Below, piece after piece: positions 16,251 through 24,953 of a DNA stretch of 39,825 bases. Positions within the stretch are counted from its first letter, which is position 1, and each line of letters opens with the position of its first letter. Source of the DNA: Deltaproteobacteria bacterium. GTDB lineage: Bacteria; Desulfobacterota; Syntrophia; Syntrophales; UBA2210. The stretch spans positions 1-39,825 of the forward strand of contig JAFGGB010000102.1 of NCBI GenBank assembly GCA_016930775.1, given 5' to 3'. Position numbers and translations under genes: made by a program. The notes under the pieces are model-generated. The model saw only the letters and a program-made list of their open reading frames with translations, was not told where the DNA came from and made no database searches.

Positions 16251-18230
16251 ATGGCGGATATGGCACGAGCGGAAGACCAATGCAAAGGCATCGAAGACGA
16301 GGCGTTGGCTCATCATACACTGCCCCAGATATTGGCTCTTCAGGCCGAACGATTAGGTCGCGGGCAGACAGCTCTCAGGAAAAAAGACTACGGCATTTGG
16401 AAAAGCTATTCATGGAGCGATTACCTTGAATTCACGCGATTGACAGCCCTGGGATTGAAGGCCCTGGGCTTCAATCGCGGAGACCGCCTCGCTATAATCA
16501 CCGACAATCATCCCGAGTGGCTCTTCAGTGAACTCGGCGCTCAATCCATGGGCGGCATTACGGTTAACCTGTTCACCTCATCCGTCAGCGATGAACTGGC
16601 GGGAATGCTGAACCGCACAGGGTCGGCCTTCGTAGTGGCCCAGGATCAGGAGCAGGTTGATAAGCTTCTGGATAAGCGGGATCGCCTCTGTCATGTAAAG
16701 AGAATTATATATATAGATAAAACGGGAATGAGGACCTATGAAGATGACTCGTGGCTCATGAGTTATCAGGAACTTCTCGAAGCAGGTCGCAAAAAGGGGA
16801 ATGAGGATTCGGAGCTTTTCTGCAAAGAACTCATGCAGGGCAGACCCGATGATAGCGCCCTCATGATCACGACCTCCGGAACAACCGGCGTTGCAAAACT
16901 CGCAATGCTTTCTCATAGCAATTTCACGGCAATAGCGTCAAGCTGGCTTGCTGTACTTGATCGACAATCCTGCAAAAACTGGTTTTCTATTTCTCCTCCG
17001 CCATGGATCGTCGATCAGATGTGGGGTATCGGCGTGGCCCTGCTCGGCGGCACGATTATGAACTTTCCCGAGACCGTGGAAACGATTACAGAAGATTTTC
17101 GAGAAATTGGGCCGAATGTTATAATAACTTCTTCGCGTTTCTGGGAGAACCTTGCATCGCAAATCCGTGTGAAAATTGCCGATGCGGGTTTCATTAACAA
17201 GTTGGTCTTCAGGCTTGCCGAAAAGATCGGCAACGCAGTGATCGATAATCAGTCAAGGGGACTGCCTGTTTCTTTCGGCCTCAGGATTGCCCACGGTTTA
17301 GCATCTATTGCACTCTACCGTCCCCTGCTGGATCGCATAGGCTGCGGCGCTGTCGTTTCGGCCTTTACGGGAGGCCATCCCATAAGTCCTGATGTAATCC
17401 GCTTTTTTCGGGCTATCGGACTTAATCTCAAGCAATGTTACGGGCTTACCGAAGCGTGCGGTATTTTCCAAGTGCAACCGGACAACGAAGTGAAAGACGA
17501 GACCGTTGGTCTCTCTCTCCCGGGAATTACAGTCAAAATATCCAGCGATCAAGAGGTTCTGGTGGGAGGAAGGAACATTTTCCGAGGATACTATAATGAT
17601 TTTGACGCCACACAGAAAGCCTTCGATGAGCAATGGCTGAAAACCGGCGATGCTGGCTATCTCGACGAAAACAATCATCTTGTGATAATCGGACGGAAGG
17701 AAGACATCATCAGAAATAAAGACGGCAGCGCTTTTTCTCCGGACTTCATTGAAACAAGGTTGAAGTTCAGCCCCTACATTCAAGAAGCTGTGACTTTTGG
17801 AGAAGGGAGAACTTTCATTACGGCCCTGATCAACATCGACATGGGCAACGTCGGCAGCTGGGCCGAAGATCAGATGATACCCTATACGACATACACGGAC
17901 CTCTCGCAGCAGACGGCCGTTGAAAATTTGATTCTTCAGGAGGTGCGGGAGGTAAACAAGCGTCTGCCCGTTCCAATGAGGATTAAGAAGTTCATCATCC
18001 TTTATAAACTCCTTGATGCCGACGATGAGGAGCTGACGAGAACGGGCAAGGTGAGGCGGCGGTTCGTTTACGGCCTGTATATTAAACTTATAGAAGCGAT
18101 GTACAATAACGAGGAGTCTGTTGCCGTAAAGGCTGTAATCAAGTATCGCGATGGTCAAGTCAACGTTCTCGAAACGATGGTAAAAATCGTCAACGTAGAA
18201 AGCGATCTCCCTCGGGAGAGTCAGGAGTAA
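16251..18230 (+). CDS. AMP-dependent synthetase/ligase (long-chain acyl-CoA synthetase-like)
   Basis: ALMITTSGTTGVAKLAMLSHSN (P-loop), QCYGLTEACGIF, WLKTGDAGYLDENNHLVIIGRKEDIIRNKDG. Confidence 0.93.
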   Translation: MADMARAEDQCKGIEDEALAHHTLPQILALQAERLGRGQTALRKKDYGIWKSYSWSDYLEFTRLTALGLKALGFNRGDRLAIITDNHPEWLFSELGAQSMGGITVNLFTSSVSDELAGMLNRTGSAFVVAQDQEQVDKLLDKRDRLCHVKRIIYIDKTGMRTYEDDSWLMSYQELLEAGRKKGNEDSELFCKELMQGRPDDSALMITTSGTTGVAKLAMLSHSNFTAIASSWLAVLDRQSCKNWFSISPPPWIVDQMWGIGVALLGGTIMNFPETVETITEDFREIGPNVIITSSRFWENLASQIRVKIADAGFINKLVFRLAEKIGNAVIDNQSRGLPVSFGLRIAHGLASIALYRPLLDRIGCGAVVSAFTGGHPISPDVIRFFRAIGLNLKQCYGLTEACGIFQVQPDNEVKDETVGLSLPGITVKISSDQEVLVGGRNIFRGYYNDFDATQKAFDEQWLKTGDAGYLDENNHLVIIGRKEDIIRNKDGSAFSPDFIETRLKFSPYIQEAVTFGEGRTFITALINIDMGNVGSWAEDQMIPYTTYTDLSQQTAVENLILQEVREVNKRLPVPMRIKKFIILYKLLDADDEELTRTGKVRRRFVYGLYIKLIEAMYNNEESVAVKAVIKYRDGQVNVLETMVKIVNVESDLPRESQE

Positions 18231-18232
18231 CA

Positions 18233-19111
18233 ATGGAGTTCTTTGTGCAGATTCTCATCAACGGTCTGAACATAGGCTTTCTGTACGGGCTGGCCGCCAT
18301 GGGATTTGTTATGATCTTCAAGTCTTCAAGTGTTCTAAATTTCGCCCACGGCGAACTTCTGGCCTTCGGCGCATTCTTTTTTTTGACGCTTGTTTCCGCT
18401 GCGAAGCTTCCTCTTCCCGTAGCCTTCATGGGGGCGCTGGCCCTCTGTTTCGCCCTTGGCTTCGTCGTGGAACGGATTTTTCTCCGGCCCCTTATTGGCG
18501 AACCTCTTATTTATGTCATTATGCTCACCGTGGGCTTGGCGTCAATTTTCAAAGGATTGATGCTGCTGGTCTGGGGAGGCAATCTCTATATGTTTCCGCC
18601 TATTCTCCCGGCGAAACTTTCAATTACGTTCGCAGGCATCACTATACCGCCCGTTTACCTTCTCTCTACTTCTATAGGCATCCTCTTTCTTATATTTTTT
18701 GGCCTCTTTTTCAAGTATTCCTCACAGGGCATCTATATGAGATCCGTGGCGGACAATCAATCGGCAGCTCTTTCTCTCGGCGTCCATGTACGCAGAGTCT
18801 TCGCCCTTTCATGGGCTATCGCAGCTCTTGTGGCAGGCATGAGCGGCATCGTTCTGGGCATAATAAACGGCGTCAATGTACACGATCTCTCTTCCATCGG
18901 ACTTAAGGTATTTCCCGTCGTTATTCTTGGCGGACTCGACAGCATCGGCGGCGCCATTCTGGGCGGTGTCATAATAGGTCTTCTCGAAAGCTTTACGGGC
19001 GGTTATTTATCTGCTTCGCTGAAAGACGTTGTTCCCTATATGGCTCTGATCGTAATTCTCATTATAAGACCATACGGCCTTTTCGGCCTTGTCGAAATAG
19101 AAAGAGTCTGA
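18233..19111 (+). CDS. Branched-chain amino acid-type ABC transporter permease (LivH-like)
   Basis: Multi-TM; NGLNIGFLYGLAAMGFVMIFKSSSVLNFAHGELLAFGAF, FPVVILGGLDSIGGAILGGVIIGLLE. Confidence 0.94.
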   Translation: MEFFVQILINGLNIGFLYGLAAMGFVMIFKSSSVLNFAHGELLAFGAFFFLTLVSAAKLPLPVAFMGALALCFALGFVVERIFLRPLIGEPLIYVIMLTVGLASIFKGLMLLVWGGNLYMFPPILPAKLSITFAGITIPPVYLLSTSIGILFLIFFGLFFKYSSQGIYMRSVADNQSAALSLGVHVRRVFALSWAIAALVAGMSGIVLGIINGVNVHDLSSIGLKVFPVVILGGLDSIGGAILGGVIIGLLESFTGGYLSASLKDVVPYMALIVILIIRPYGLFGLVEIERV

Positions 19112-19128
19112 GGAAGGTATCTTTCTTA

Positions 19129-20199
19129 ATGAAATCATTTCACTTCAGGCCGTGCGGCAATTTAAAGGAACGCTACGACGAGGAACTGAGAATTTTCGAA
19201 ACGGATTTCGGGCGCGCCGCTGCAATCATTGGAGGTCTTCTTTTCTTCTCCGCGGCGACGTTGCTCTGCGGTTCATATATTGTATACATTTTTAATATTA
19301 TAGCTATTTCATCCATAGGCGCCCTTGGCCTCAATATTCTTGTGGGTTTCACAGGGCAGATATCCTTGGGCCACGGAGCTTTTTTTGGCGTTGGCGCCTA
19401 TGGTGCGGCCGTCCTTGCCACGAGATTCGGGATTCCCTTTATTTTCGCAGTACCTGCGGCGGGATTCATTGCTGCCGTGGCAGGTATGATTTTCGGCATT
19501 CCCTCAGGACGACTCAAAGGATTATATCTAACCATCGCCACGCTGGCTGGTCAGTTTATCATCGAGTACCTCTTGGTTCATTGGGAGAGCCTAACACAAG
19601 GCACGATGGGCATTATTTTACCTGAACCGCAATTATTCGGGATCTCTGTGGTTGATGACCGCCGATTCTTTTTCGTCGTTTTTGTGATACTCATCATAAT
19701 GATCCTTATGACCTCGCATTTAATGCGCACTCGTTATGGCCGGGCTTTTATCGCCATCCGTGACAACGATAGGGCGGCAGAGGGCATGGGAATTCCTGTC
19801 TTTCGCTACAAAATCCTTTCCTTCGGCATCAGTTCCTATTATGCGGGGTGCGCCGGCGCACTCTGGGCCTACTACATGACAAGCATAACGGCGGAACCTT
19901 TCAATGTGGGTCTTTCAGTTGAATATATTGCCATGGTGATAATCGGAGGATTAGGCTCCATCGCCGGGTCGGTTTTCGGCGCAGCCTTTATTGTAGTTCT
20001 GAGTGAGACCCTTCGTTGGCTTACAGACACGATCATGAGCCTGTCAATCATTCAGGGCATGGAACTGACACTGGCGGCAATCAGGGAGCTGGTCTTCGGC
20101 CTCTCGATAGTTCTCTTTATAATATTTGAGCCAAGAGGACTTGCGGAAGTATGGCGGATAGTTCGTTCGAACTTCAGACTCTGGCCTTTTTCATATTGA
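19129..20199 (+). CDS. Branched-chain amino acid-type ABC transporter permease (LivM-like)
   Basis: ALGLNILVGFTGQISLGHGAFFGVGAYGAA, RYGRAFIAIRDNDRAAEGMGI, GGLGSIAGSVFGAAFIVVL. Confidence 0.95.
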   Translation: MKSFHFRPCGNLKERYDEELRIFETDFGRAAAIIGGLLFFSAATLLCGSYIVYIFNIIAISSIGALGLNILVGFTGQISLGHGAFFGVGAYGAAVLATRFGIPFIFAVPAAGFIAAVAGMIFGIPSGRLKGLYLTIATLAGQFIIEYLLVHWESLTQGTMGIILPEPQLFGISVVDDRRFFFVVFVILIIMILMTSHLMRTRYGRAFIAIRDNDRAAEGMGIPVFRYKILSFGISSYYAGCAGALWAYYMTSITAEPFNVGLSVEYIAMVIIGGLGSIAGSVFGAAFIVVLSETLRWLTDTIMSLSIIQGMELTLAAIRELVFGLSIVLFIIFEPRGLAEVWRIVRSNFRLWPFSY

Positions 20200-20259
20200 A
20201 AAGACCGGATTTTGAATATAACTGCAGAGAGTGCATGCTCGAAAGACAATATAAATGCA

Positions 20260-21063
20260 ATGAACGATAAACCTTTACTTCAAGTAAACAATATAAGCGT
20301 GGTTTATGCCGATGTAATCCAGGTACTCAAAGGAGTATCGCTAGCGGTAAAAAGGCACCAGATCGTTTCCCTGCTGGGCAGCAATGGCGCTGGCAAAACC
20401 ACATCCCTCAAGGCAATATCGGGACTCCTGAAGCCCGAAAACGGCAAAGTTACCGAGGGCACAATACTGTATAACGGAGACAATATCCAGAACAAGGCCC
20501 CAGAAGACATTACGAGAAAGGGCATTATACAAGTCTTGGAAGGACGACAACCCTTCAAGTATCTTACCATCGAGGAAAATCTCCGTGTTGGAACGGCCAC
20601 AAGATGGGGAAAGCCTTACCGGGAGGATCTGGATATGATCTACGAATATTTCCCCGCACTGGTGCCGCGCCGGAAGTCCATGGCCGGTTACTGCAGCGGT
20701 GGTGAACTGCAGATGCTCGTGATGGGTCGCGCATTGATGGCGCATCCCGATTTGCTCCTCCTCGATGAACCCTCCCTGGGACTCGCACCTCTCGTTGTGA
20801 AGGAAATATTCAAAATCATCAAACAGATAAATGAAGAGCAGGGGACGACGATTATTCTTGTTGAACAGAACGCGAATATGGCTCTCCAGATCGCTCACTT
20901 CGGATACGTTATGGAAAATGGTAAAATCGTCATGGAGGGTGAATCGAAGGAGCTTAAGGAGAATCCGGATGTTAAGGATTTCTATCTGGGGATGGGAACG
21001 AGGGGCGATACGAACTCCTACCGTGATGTAAAGGCCTATAAACGAAGGAAGAGGTGGTTGTGA
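20260..21063 (+). CDS. ABC transporter ATP-binding protein (LivF-like)
   Basis: LLQVNNISVVYADVIQVLKGVSLAV, GSNGAGKTTSLKAISG, YCSGGELQMLVMGRALMAHPDLLLLDEPSLGLAP; start assigned to MNDKPLL. Confidence 0.94.
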   Translation: MNDKPLLQVNNISVVYADVIQVLKGVSLAVKRHQIVSLLGSNGAGKTTSLKAISGLLKPENGKVTEGTILYNGDNIQNKAPEDITRKGIIQVLEGRQPFKYLTIEENLRVGTATRWGKPYREDLDMIYEYFPALVPRRKSMAGYCSGGELQMLVMGRALMAHPDLLLLDEPSLGLAPLVVKEIFKIIKQINEEQGTTIILVEQNANMALQIAHFGYVMENGKIVMEGESKELKENPDVKDFYLGMGTRGDTNSYRDVKAYKRRKRWL

Positions 21064-21083
21064 GAGGAGGAAAGGAGAGGGGT

Positions 21084-22331
21084 ATGGCGAGTATTTTCTT
21101 TGAGGAAAGGGAGGGTCGACCAAGAGAGCAACGACGGACCGAGCATAACCGTCGCCTCTCAGAAATGGTGAGGGCAGGCTATGAGAACGCTTCGAGAGTG
21201 CAACAAATCTTTAAAAGCCGATCCCTCACACCGAGCGATGTCGCAACGTTGGAAGATCTCGAAAGACTCCCCGTTATCTCGCGGGAGCAGGTGGCGGAAT
21301 ATGAGCGACAAGCGCCTCCCTTCGGAGGATTTGCCCGGAAAGATCTAACATTCGAACGGATATTCACGTCACCCGGTCCCATCTACGAACCTCATCTCAC
21401 GGAATCCAGCCTTTGGACGGCGGGATATCATGCCGCCGGTTTCACTGAAGGGGATGTGGTCCTTAACACCTTTTCATATCATCTCGTAGCGGCTGGCCTG
21501 ACATTTCATGAAGGTCTTCGCGCCTGTGGCGCGACAGTAGTGCCATCCGGAACATCTAATACGGAAATACAGGTTCAACTTCTGAAAGATCTTGGAGTTA
21601 CCGGTTTCGTAGGAACCCCCAGTTTTCTGAAGGCGATCATCGCTAAAGCCGAAGAAAAAGGTTTAGATATCGCAAAAGATTTCTACCTGAGAAAGGCAAG
21701 TTTTGTGGCGGAACCCCTGGAGCCGTCACTTCGGACCATATTTGAAGAGAGATACGGCATCGACACCTATCAGATGTATGGCGCTACGGAAGTTGGCGAC
21801 ATTGCGTTCGAATGTGCAGAAAAAAAGGGCTGGCACATAGTCGAAGACGCCGTTGTTGAGATTGTCGATCCCGACACCGGACGATCCATGAAAGAGGGAA
21901 CTCTCGGCGAAGTGGTTGTTACGCGCCTGAACAACATTTTTTTTCTCTTTCGCTTCGGTACGGGAGATCTTTCTTCGATTATTGAAGAACAATGTCCCTG
22001 CGGACGAACTTCCCTGAGGCTCAGCGGCATTCACGGACGTTGCGGAGACGCCGTGAAAATACGGGGGCTTTTCATTGCGCCGAGCCAGCTGAACAACATA
22101 AAAAAACACTTTAAGAATATCAAGTATCAACTTGTTATTGATAGGAAATCTTTTAAGGATTATCTGACGGTTGCGCTTGAAGGACCCACTATTGATGATA
22201 TGATTGTCAAAAGCTTTACCGATCGATTTGCCACGGAATGTACTGTCAGGATTGACGAGATATCCATCGTATCTCCTGGTTCAATAGCAGACAGCGCTCC
22301 TTTGATCGTCGATAGAAGGTCCTGGGATTAA
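21084..22331 (+). CDS. Phenylacetate-CoA ligase-like AMP-binding enzyme (PaaK family)
   Basis: LEDLERLPVISREQVAEYE, YQMYGATEVGDIAFECAEKKGWHIVEDAVVEIVDP, CPCGRTSLRLSGIHGRCGDAVKIRGLFIAPSQL; strong purine-rich SD before ATG 21084. Confidence 0.88.
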   Translation: MASIFFEEREGRPREQRRTEHNRRLSEMVRAGYENASRVQQIFKSRSLTPSDVATLEDLERLPVISREQVAEYERQAPPFGGFARKDLTFERIFTSPGPIYEPHLTESSLWTAGYHAAGFTEGDVVLNTFSYHLVAAGLTFHEGLRACGATVVPSGTSNTEIQVQLLKDLGVTGFVGTPSFLKAIIAKAEEKGLDIAKDFYLRKASFVAEPLEPSLRTIFEERYGIDTYQMYGATEVGDIAFECAEKKGWHIVEDAVVEIVDPDTGRSMKEGTLGEVVVTRLNNIFFLFRFGTGDLSSIIEEQCPCGRTSLRLSGIHGRCGDAVKIRGLFIAPSQLNNIKKHFKNIKYQLVIDRKSFKDYLTVALEGPTIDDMIVKSFTDRFATECTVRIDEISIVSPGSIADSAPLIVDRRSWD

Positions 22332-22341
22332 TATTAACGAC

Positions 22342-24072
22342 CTAAGGGTTCATGATACGTACGTCCCGCACCTTTAGCTGTATCTTTCTCTCACCGTTCC
22401 ATTCATTGATCTGGGGCGTATAAACAATTGAAAGCATTGCATCCCTCAGCATTGCCCCGTATTCGCCCTTCGAAAACCATATGGAATCGCAACGGTGTTC
22501 GTCATTGGCAAGCTGCATCTTCAGATGATTATTGCCAACAAGGGTTAACGACTGTGCCTTCACACCGCTCATGCATAGAAGAGGTTCCGGATTCATGGGA
22601 CCGAAGGGGGAGAGAAGATCGATCTGGTTTAAAAGATCAGTGGTGATTCCACTTATATCAAACAATCCGTCGATATGAGTTGTCGGAAGAGGAATGTGAT
22701 GGCCCAGATCCTCCCGGATCGCTCCTTCCAGAGCCTGACTGAAGAGATCTATATTTTCCTCGCGGATGGTGCACCCAGCGGCGTACTGATGTCCTCCGTA
22801 GGTCACAAGAAAAGGTGCACACCGTTTGGAAATTCCGCCAAAAAGATTGAACTCCTCGATGCTTCGACCGGAACCTCTTCCAATGCCGTCTTTGAGGCAA
22901 AAGAGAACCGTTGGTCGATAGTAACGGTCAACGAGTTTTGACGCCACGATTCCGATGACACCGGGATGCCATCTTTTTGAGGCGAATACAAAAGATCTCT
23001 GCTCTCCCAACGAAGGATCTCTCTCTATCGCCGCCACGACGGATTCGAGAATTGCAATTTCTACCTCCTTTCTTCTCTGATTGTAGGACTCGAGACGTTC
23101 AGTCAATACAGCCGCCTGACCCTCGTCTTTTGTCAAAAGGAGTTCCACGGCAGCGGTAGCTGTGCCCATACGACCGGCGGCGTTAATGCGCGGGATAAGA
23201 GCGAAGGAAAGAACCTCGGCCGTAAGGATTGATCTGTCGGCGCCGCTTCGTCTCTTCAGGGCTCTGAGCCCCGGTCTCGATGTTTTTGACAAGACATCAA
23301 GACCGACTTTTGCAAATATTCTATTTTCGTCAACAAGAGGAACGAGATCTCCGATGGTTCCGAGAGCCACCAGATCGAGGTAATCTTTCAAATTAGGATA
23401 GGGACGGCCATCCCAAAAAGCGGCGGCCCTGAGCCTGCTCCGTAAGGCAATAAGCACGTTGAAGGCAACGCCTGCGCCTGCAAGGTACTTACAAGGAAAG
23501 GAGCAATCTTCGCGATGAGGGTTAATAACCGCAACGGCAGCCGGAAGCCTGGAGGGAACCTCGTGATGATCGACTACAATACAGTCTACTCCGAGGCTAG
23601 TTGCATATGCCACTTCATCAAAATCGGAAACGCCACAATCTACAGTGACGATTAGTGAGCAGCCGCGTTCCTTTAACGTGCCTATGGCCCGTAGGTTCAG
23701 ACCGTAGCCCTCTGTAATGCGATCAGGAATGTAATAAGAGACTGAAGCGCCTATGCTGCGCAAAAACAATACCAGAATTGCCGTGGCGGTTATGCCGTCG
23801 GCGTCATAATCACCGTAGACAACAATATGTTCTTTCCCTGCGACGGCTCGAAGAATTCGGCTAACTGCTTCTTCCATATCGCGCATAAGGAAAGGATTAT
23901 GGAGGTCCTTGAGGGAAGGGGAAAGAAATCTACGTCCTTCGTTAACATCGCTGACGCCCCTGTTGATCAGCATGGTTGAGATTATTGGGAGTACTGAAAG
24001 GTTTGAGGAATATTCGTATATTCTTTCGGGCAATTTTTCATCGGCTATTATCCACCGCGTTGTTGGAAGCAT
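22342..24072 (-). CDS. recJ: Single-stranded-DNA-specific exonuclease RecJ
   Basis: VVYGDYDADGITATAIL (DHH motif I), VTVDCGVSDFDEVAYATSLGVDCIVVDHHEVPSRLPAAVAVINPHR, PRINAAGRMGTA, YGGHQYAAGCTI. Confidence 0.96.
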   Translation of the reverse strand: MLPTTRWIIADEKLPERIYEYSSNLSVLPIISTMLINRGVSDVNEGRRFLSPSLKDLHNPFLMRDMEEAVSRILRAVAGKEHIVVYGDYDADGITATAILVLFLRSIGASVSYYIPDRITEGYGLNLRAIGTLKERGCSLIVTVDCGVSDFDEVAYATSLGVDCIVVDHHEVPSRLPAAVAVINPHREDCSFPCKYLAGAGVAFNVLIALRSRLRAAAFWDGRPYPNLKDYLDLVALGTIGDLVPLVDENRIFAKVGLDVLSKTSRPGLRALKRRSGADRSILTAEVLSFALIPRINAAGRMGTATAAVELLLTKDEGQAAVLTERLESYNQRRKEVEIAILESVVAAIERDPSLGEQRSFVFASKRWHPGVIGIVASKLVDRYYRPTVLFCLKDGIGRGSGRSIEEFNLFGGISKRCAPFLVTYGGHQYAAGCTIREENIDLFSQALEGAIREDLGHHIPLPTTHIDGLFDISGITTDLLNQIDLLSPFGPMNPEPLLCMSGVKAQSLTLVGNNHLKMQLANDEHRCDSIWFSKGEYGAMLRDAMLSIVYTPQINEWNGERKIQLKVRDVRIMNP

Positions 24073-24099
24073 GAAATCTTTCGTGAAAATTTTGAGTGG

Positions 24100-24128
24100 A
24101 TGATAGTCGAGATTCCGTACCCTGTCAA
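24100..24128 (-). promoter_or_regulatory. Near-consensus sigma70 promoter for recJ
   Basis: On the minus strand TTGACA (complement of 24123-24128), 17-bp spacer, TATCAT (complement of 24100-24105), about 28 nt from the recJ ATG (24072). Confidence 0.65.
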
Positions 24129-24149
24129 GGCAGTGTCTTGACAGGGTAC
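24117..24149. repeat. Perfect 13-bp inverted repeat overlapping the recJ -35 element
   Basis: GTACCCTGTCAAG (24117-24129), 7-nt GCAGTGT, CTTGACAGGGTAC (24137-24149). Confidence 0.9.
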
Positions 24150-24238
24150 GTCAGGCAGGGCGGGATTTTCTCTTGCTATTTCAGTGTTGGAATGATAGGA
24201 AAAATTACGTTGAGAATGGCAGATAGGGTATGATGTAA

Positions 24239-24445
24239 TTGATAACACGGCGAATCTCTGTTGATCGGGAAAATGAAGCGTTTCTTAAATTCATACTTGA
24301 GGGTTATGATGGGATCGCCGGCATCACGAAGGCGGGCGGCGCCGTGAACATGGTTGAGATGCAGATACCCTGCGGCTTCATCGGAGATGTTGATGATCTG
24401 ATGGAATCTCTGAAAAGCGAGGTTCGATGGTGCGAACAGTCTTAA
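24239..24445 (+). CDS. DUF4911-like small protein
   Basis: 68-aa ORF, TTG start; ITRRISVDRENEAFLKFILEGYDGIAGITKAGGAVNMVEMQIPCGFIGDVDDLMESL resembles DUF4911; overlaps the next ORF. Confidence 0.6.
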   Translation: MITRRISVDRENEAFLKFILEGYDGIAGITKAGGAVNMVEMQIPCGFIGDVDDLMESLKSEVRWCEQS

Positions 24446-24867
24446 AGAAGTCTCCCGGATTGACGGTGTGCCTTTACGGGGCGGTTTTTTCCGCCATGTT
24501 AATCATCCTGATGGGCATGGGATCCTTGGGAGAGCGAGATGACGCCATTCCCGTACCCGACAAGAACTACTCGGCAACCTTCATTGATCAATTGGATATT
24601 CGAACTGAATGTACAGGCGTCAGCATCGATGGCAACACCTACATCAAGGGTAAGCGGGGAAAGGGTTCTCATACCATAACGTTAGACACTGTCAGCGAGA
24701 TGAAATTTTTCAAGAAAGGGTCGACACTGACGGTTGCCGTTGTTCTTCGCACCGGTGCGACTGTCGAATTGACTCTTGCCGGTGAAGAAAAGGCTTACGG
24801 CAAGTCCTCCTATGGACTCTTCAAGATTTCCCTTGCCGAACTCAAAAGCATGATCGTAAAAATGTAA
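24427..24867 (+). CDS. Hypothetical protein with N-terminal TM anchor and predicted beta-rich exported domain
   Basis: 146 aa; TM VCLYGAVFSAMLIILMGMG then alternating beta-like sequence; no family recognised; overlaps the upstream ORF. Confidence 0.6.
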   Translation: MVRTVLKKSPGLTVCLYGAVFSAMLIILMGMGSLGERDDAIPVPDKNYSATFIDQLDIRTECTGVSIDGNTYIKGKRGKGSHTITLDTVSEMKFFKKGSTLTVAVVLRTGATVELTLAGEEKAYGKSSYGLFKISLAELKSMIVKM

Positions 24868-24903
24868 AAAGATCCAGTGGCGGCTATTGCGCCGCCATAC
24901 GGT

Positions 24904-24930
24904 AAAAGCCTCCCCAGGGGGGCTTTTGTA
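24904..24930 (+). terminator. Probable intrinsic terminator/attenuator before the PpiC gene
   Basis: AAAAGCCTCC.../...GGGGGCTTTT hairpin (24904-24927), T-run inside the 3' arm. Confidence 0.6.
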
Positions 24931-24953
24931 TTCAGAAAGGAGTCGCCAAATAA

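Noticed and set aside
17298-18233. 311-aa minus-strand ORF opposite the FadD-like ligase
   Set aside because: Fully antisense to a strongly supported AMP-binding enzyme; no recognisable motifs.
20341-21123. 260-aa minus-strand ORF opposite LivF
   Set aside because: Antisense to a canonical ABC ATPase; composition unlike a real protein.
24138-24166. Plus-strand promoter from the second TTGACA of the inverted repeat
   Set aside because: At 17-18 bp spacing the sequence is CGGGAT/GGGATT, which is not a credible -10; only the minus-strand copy has a good -10.
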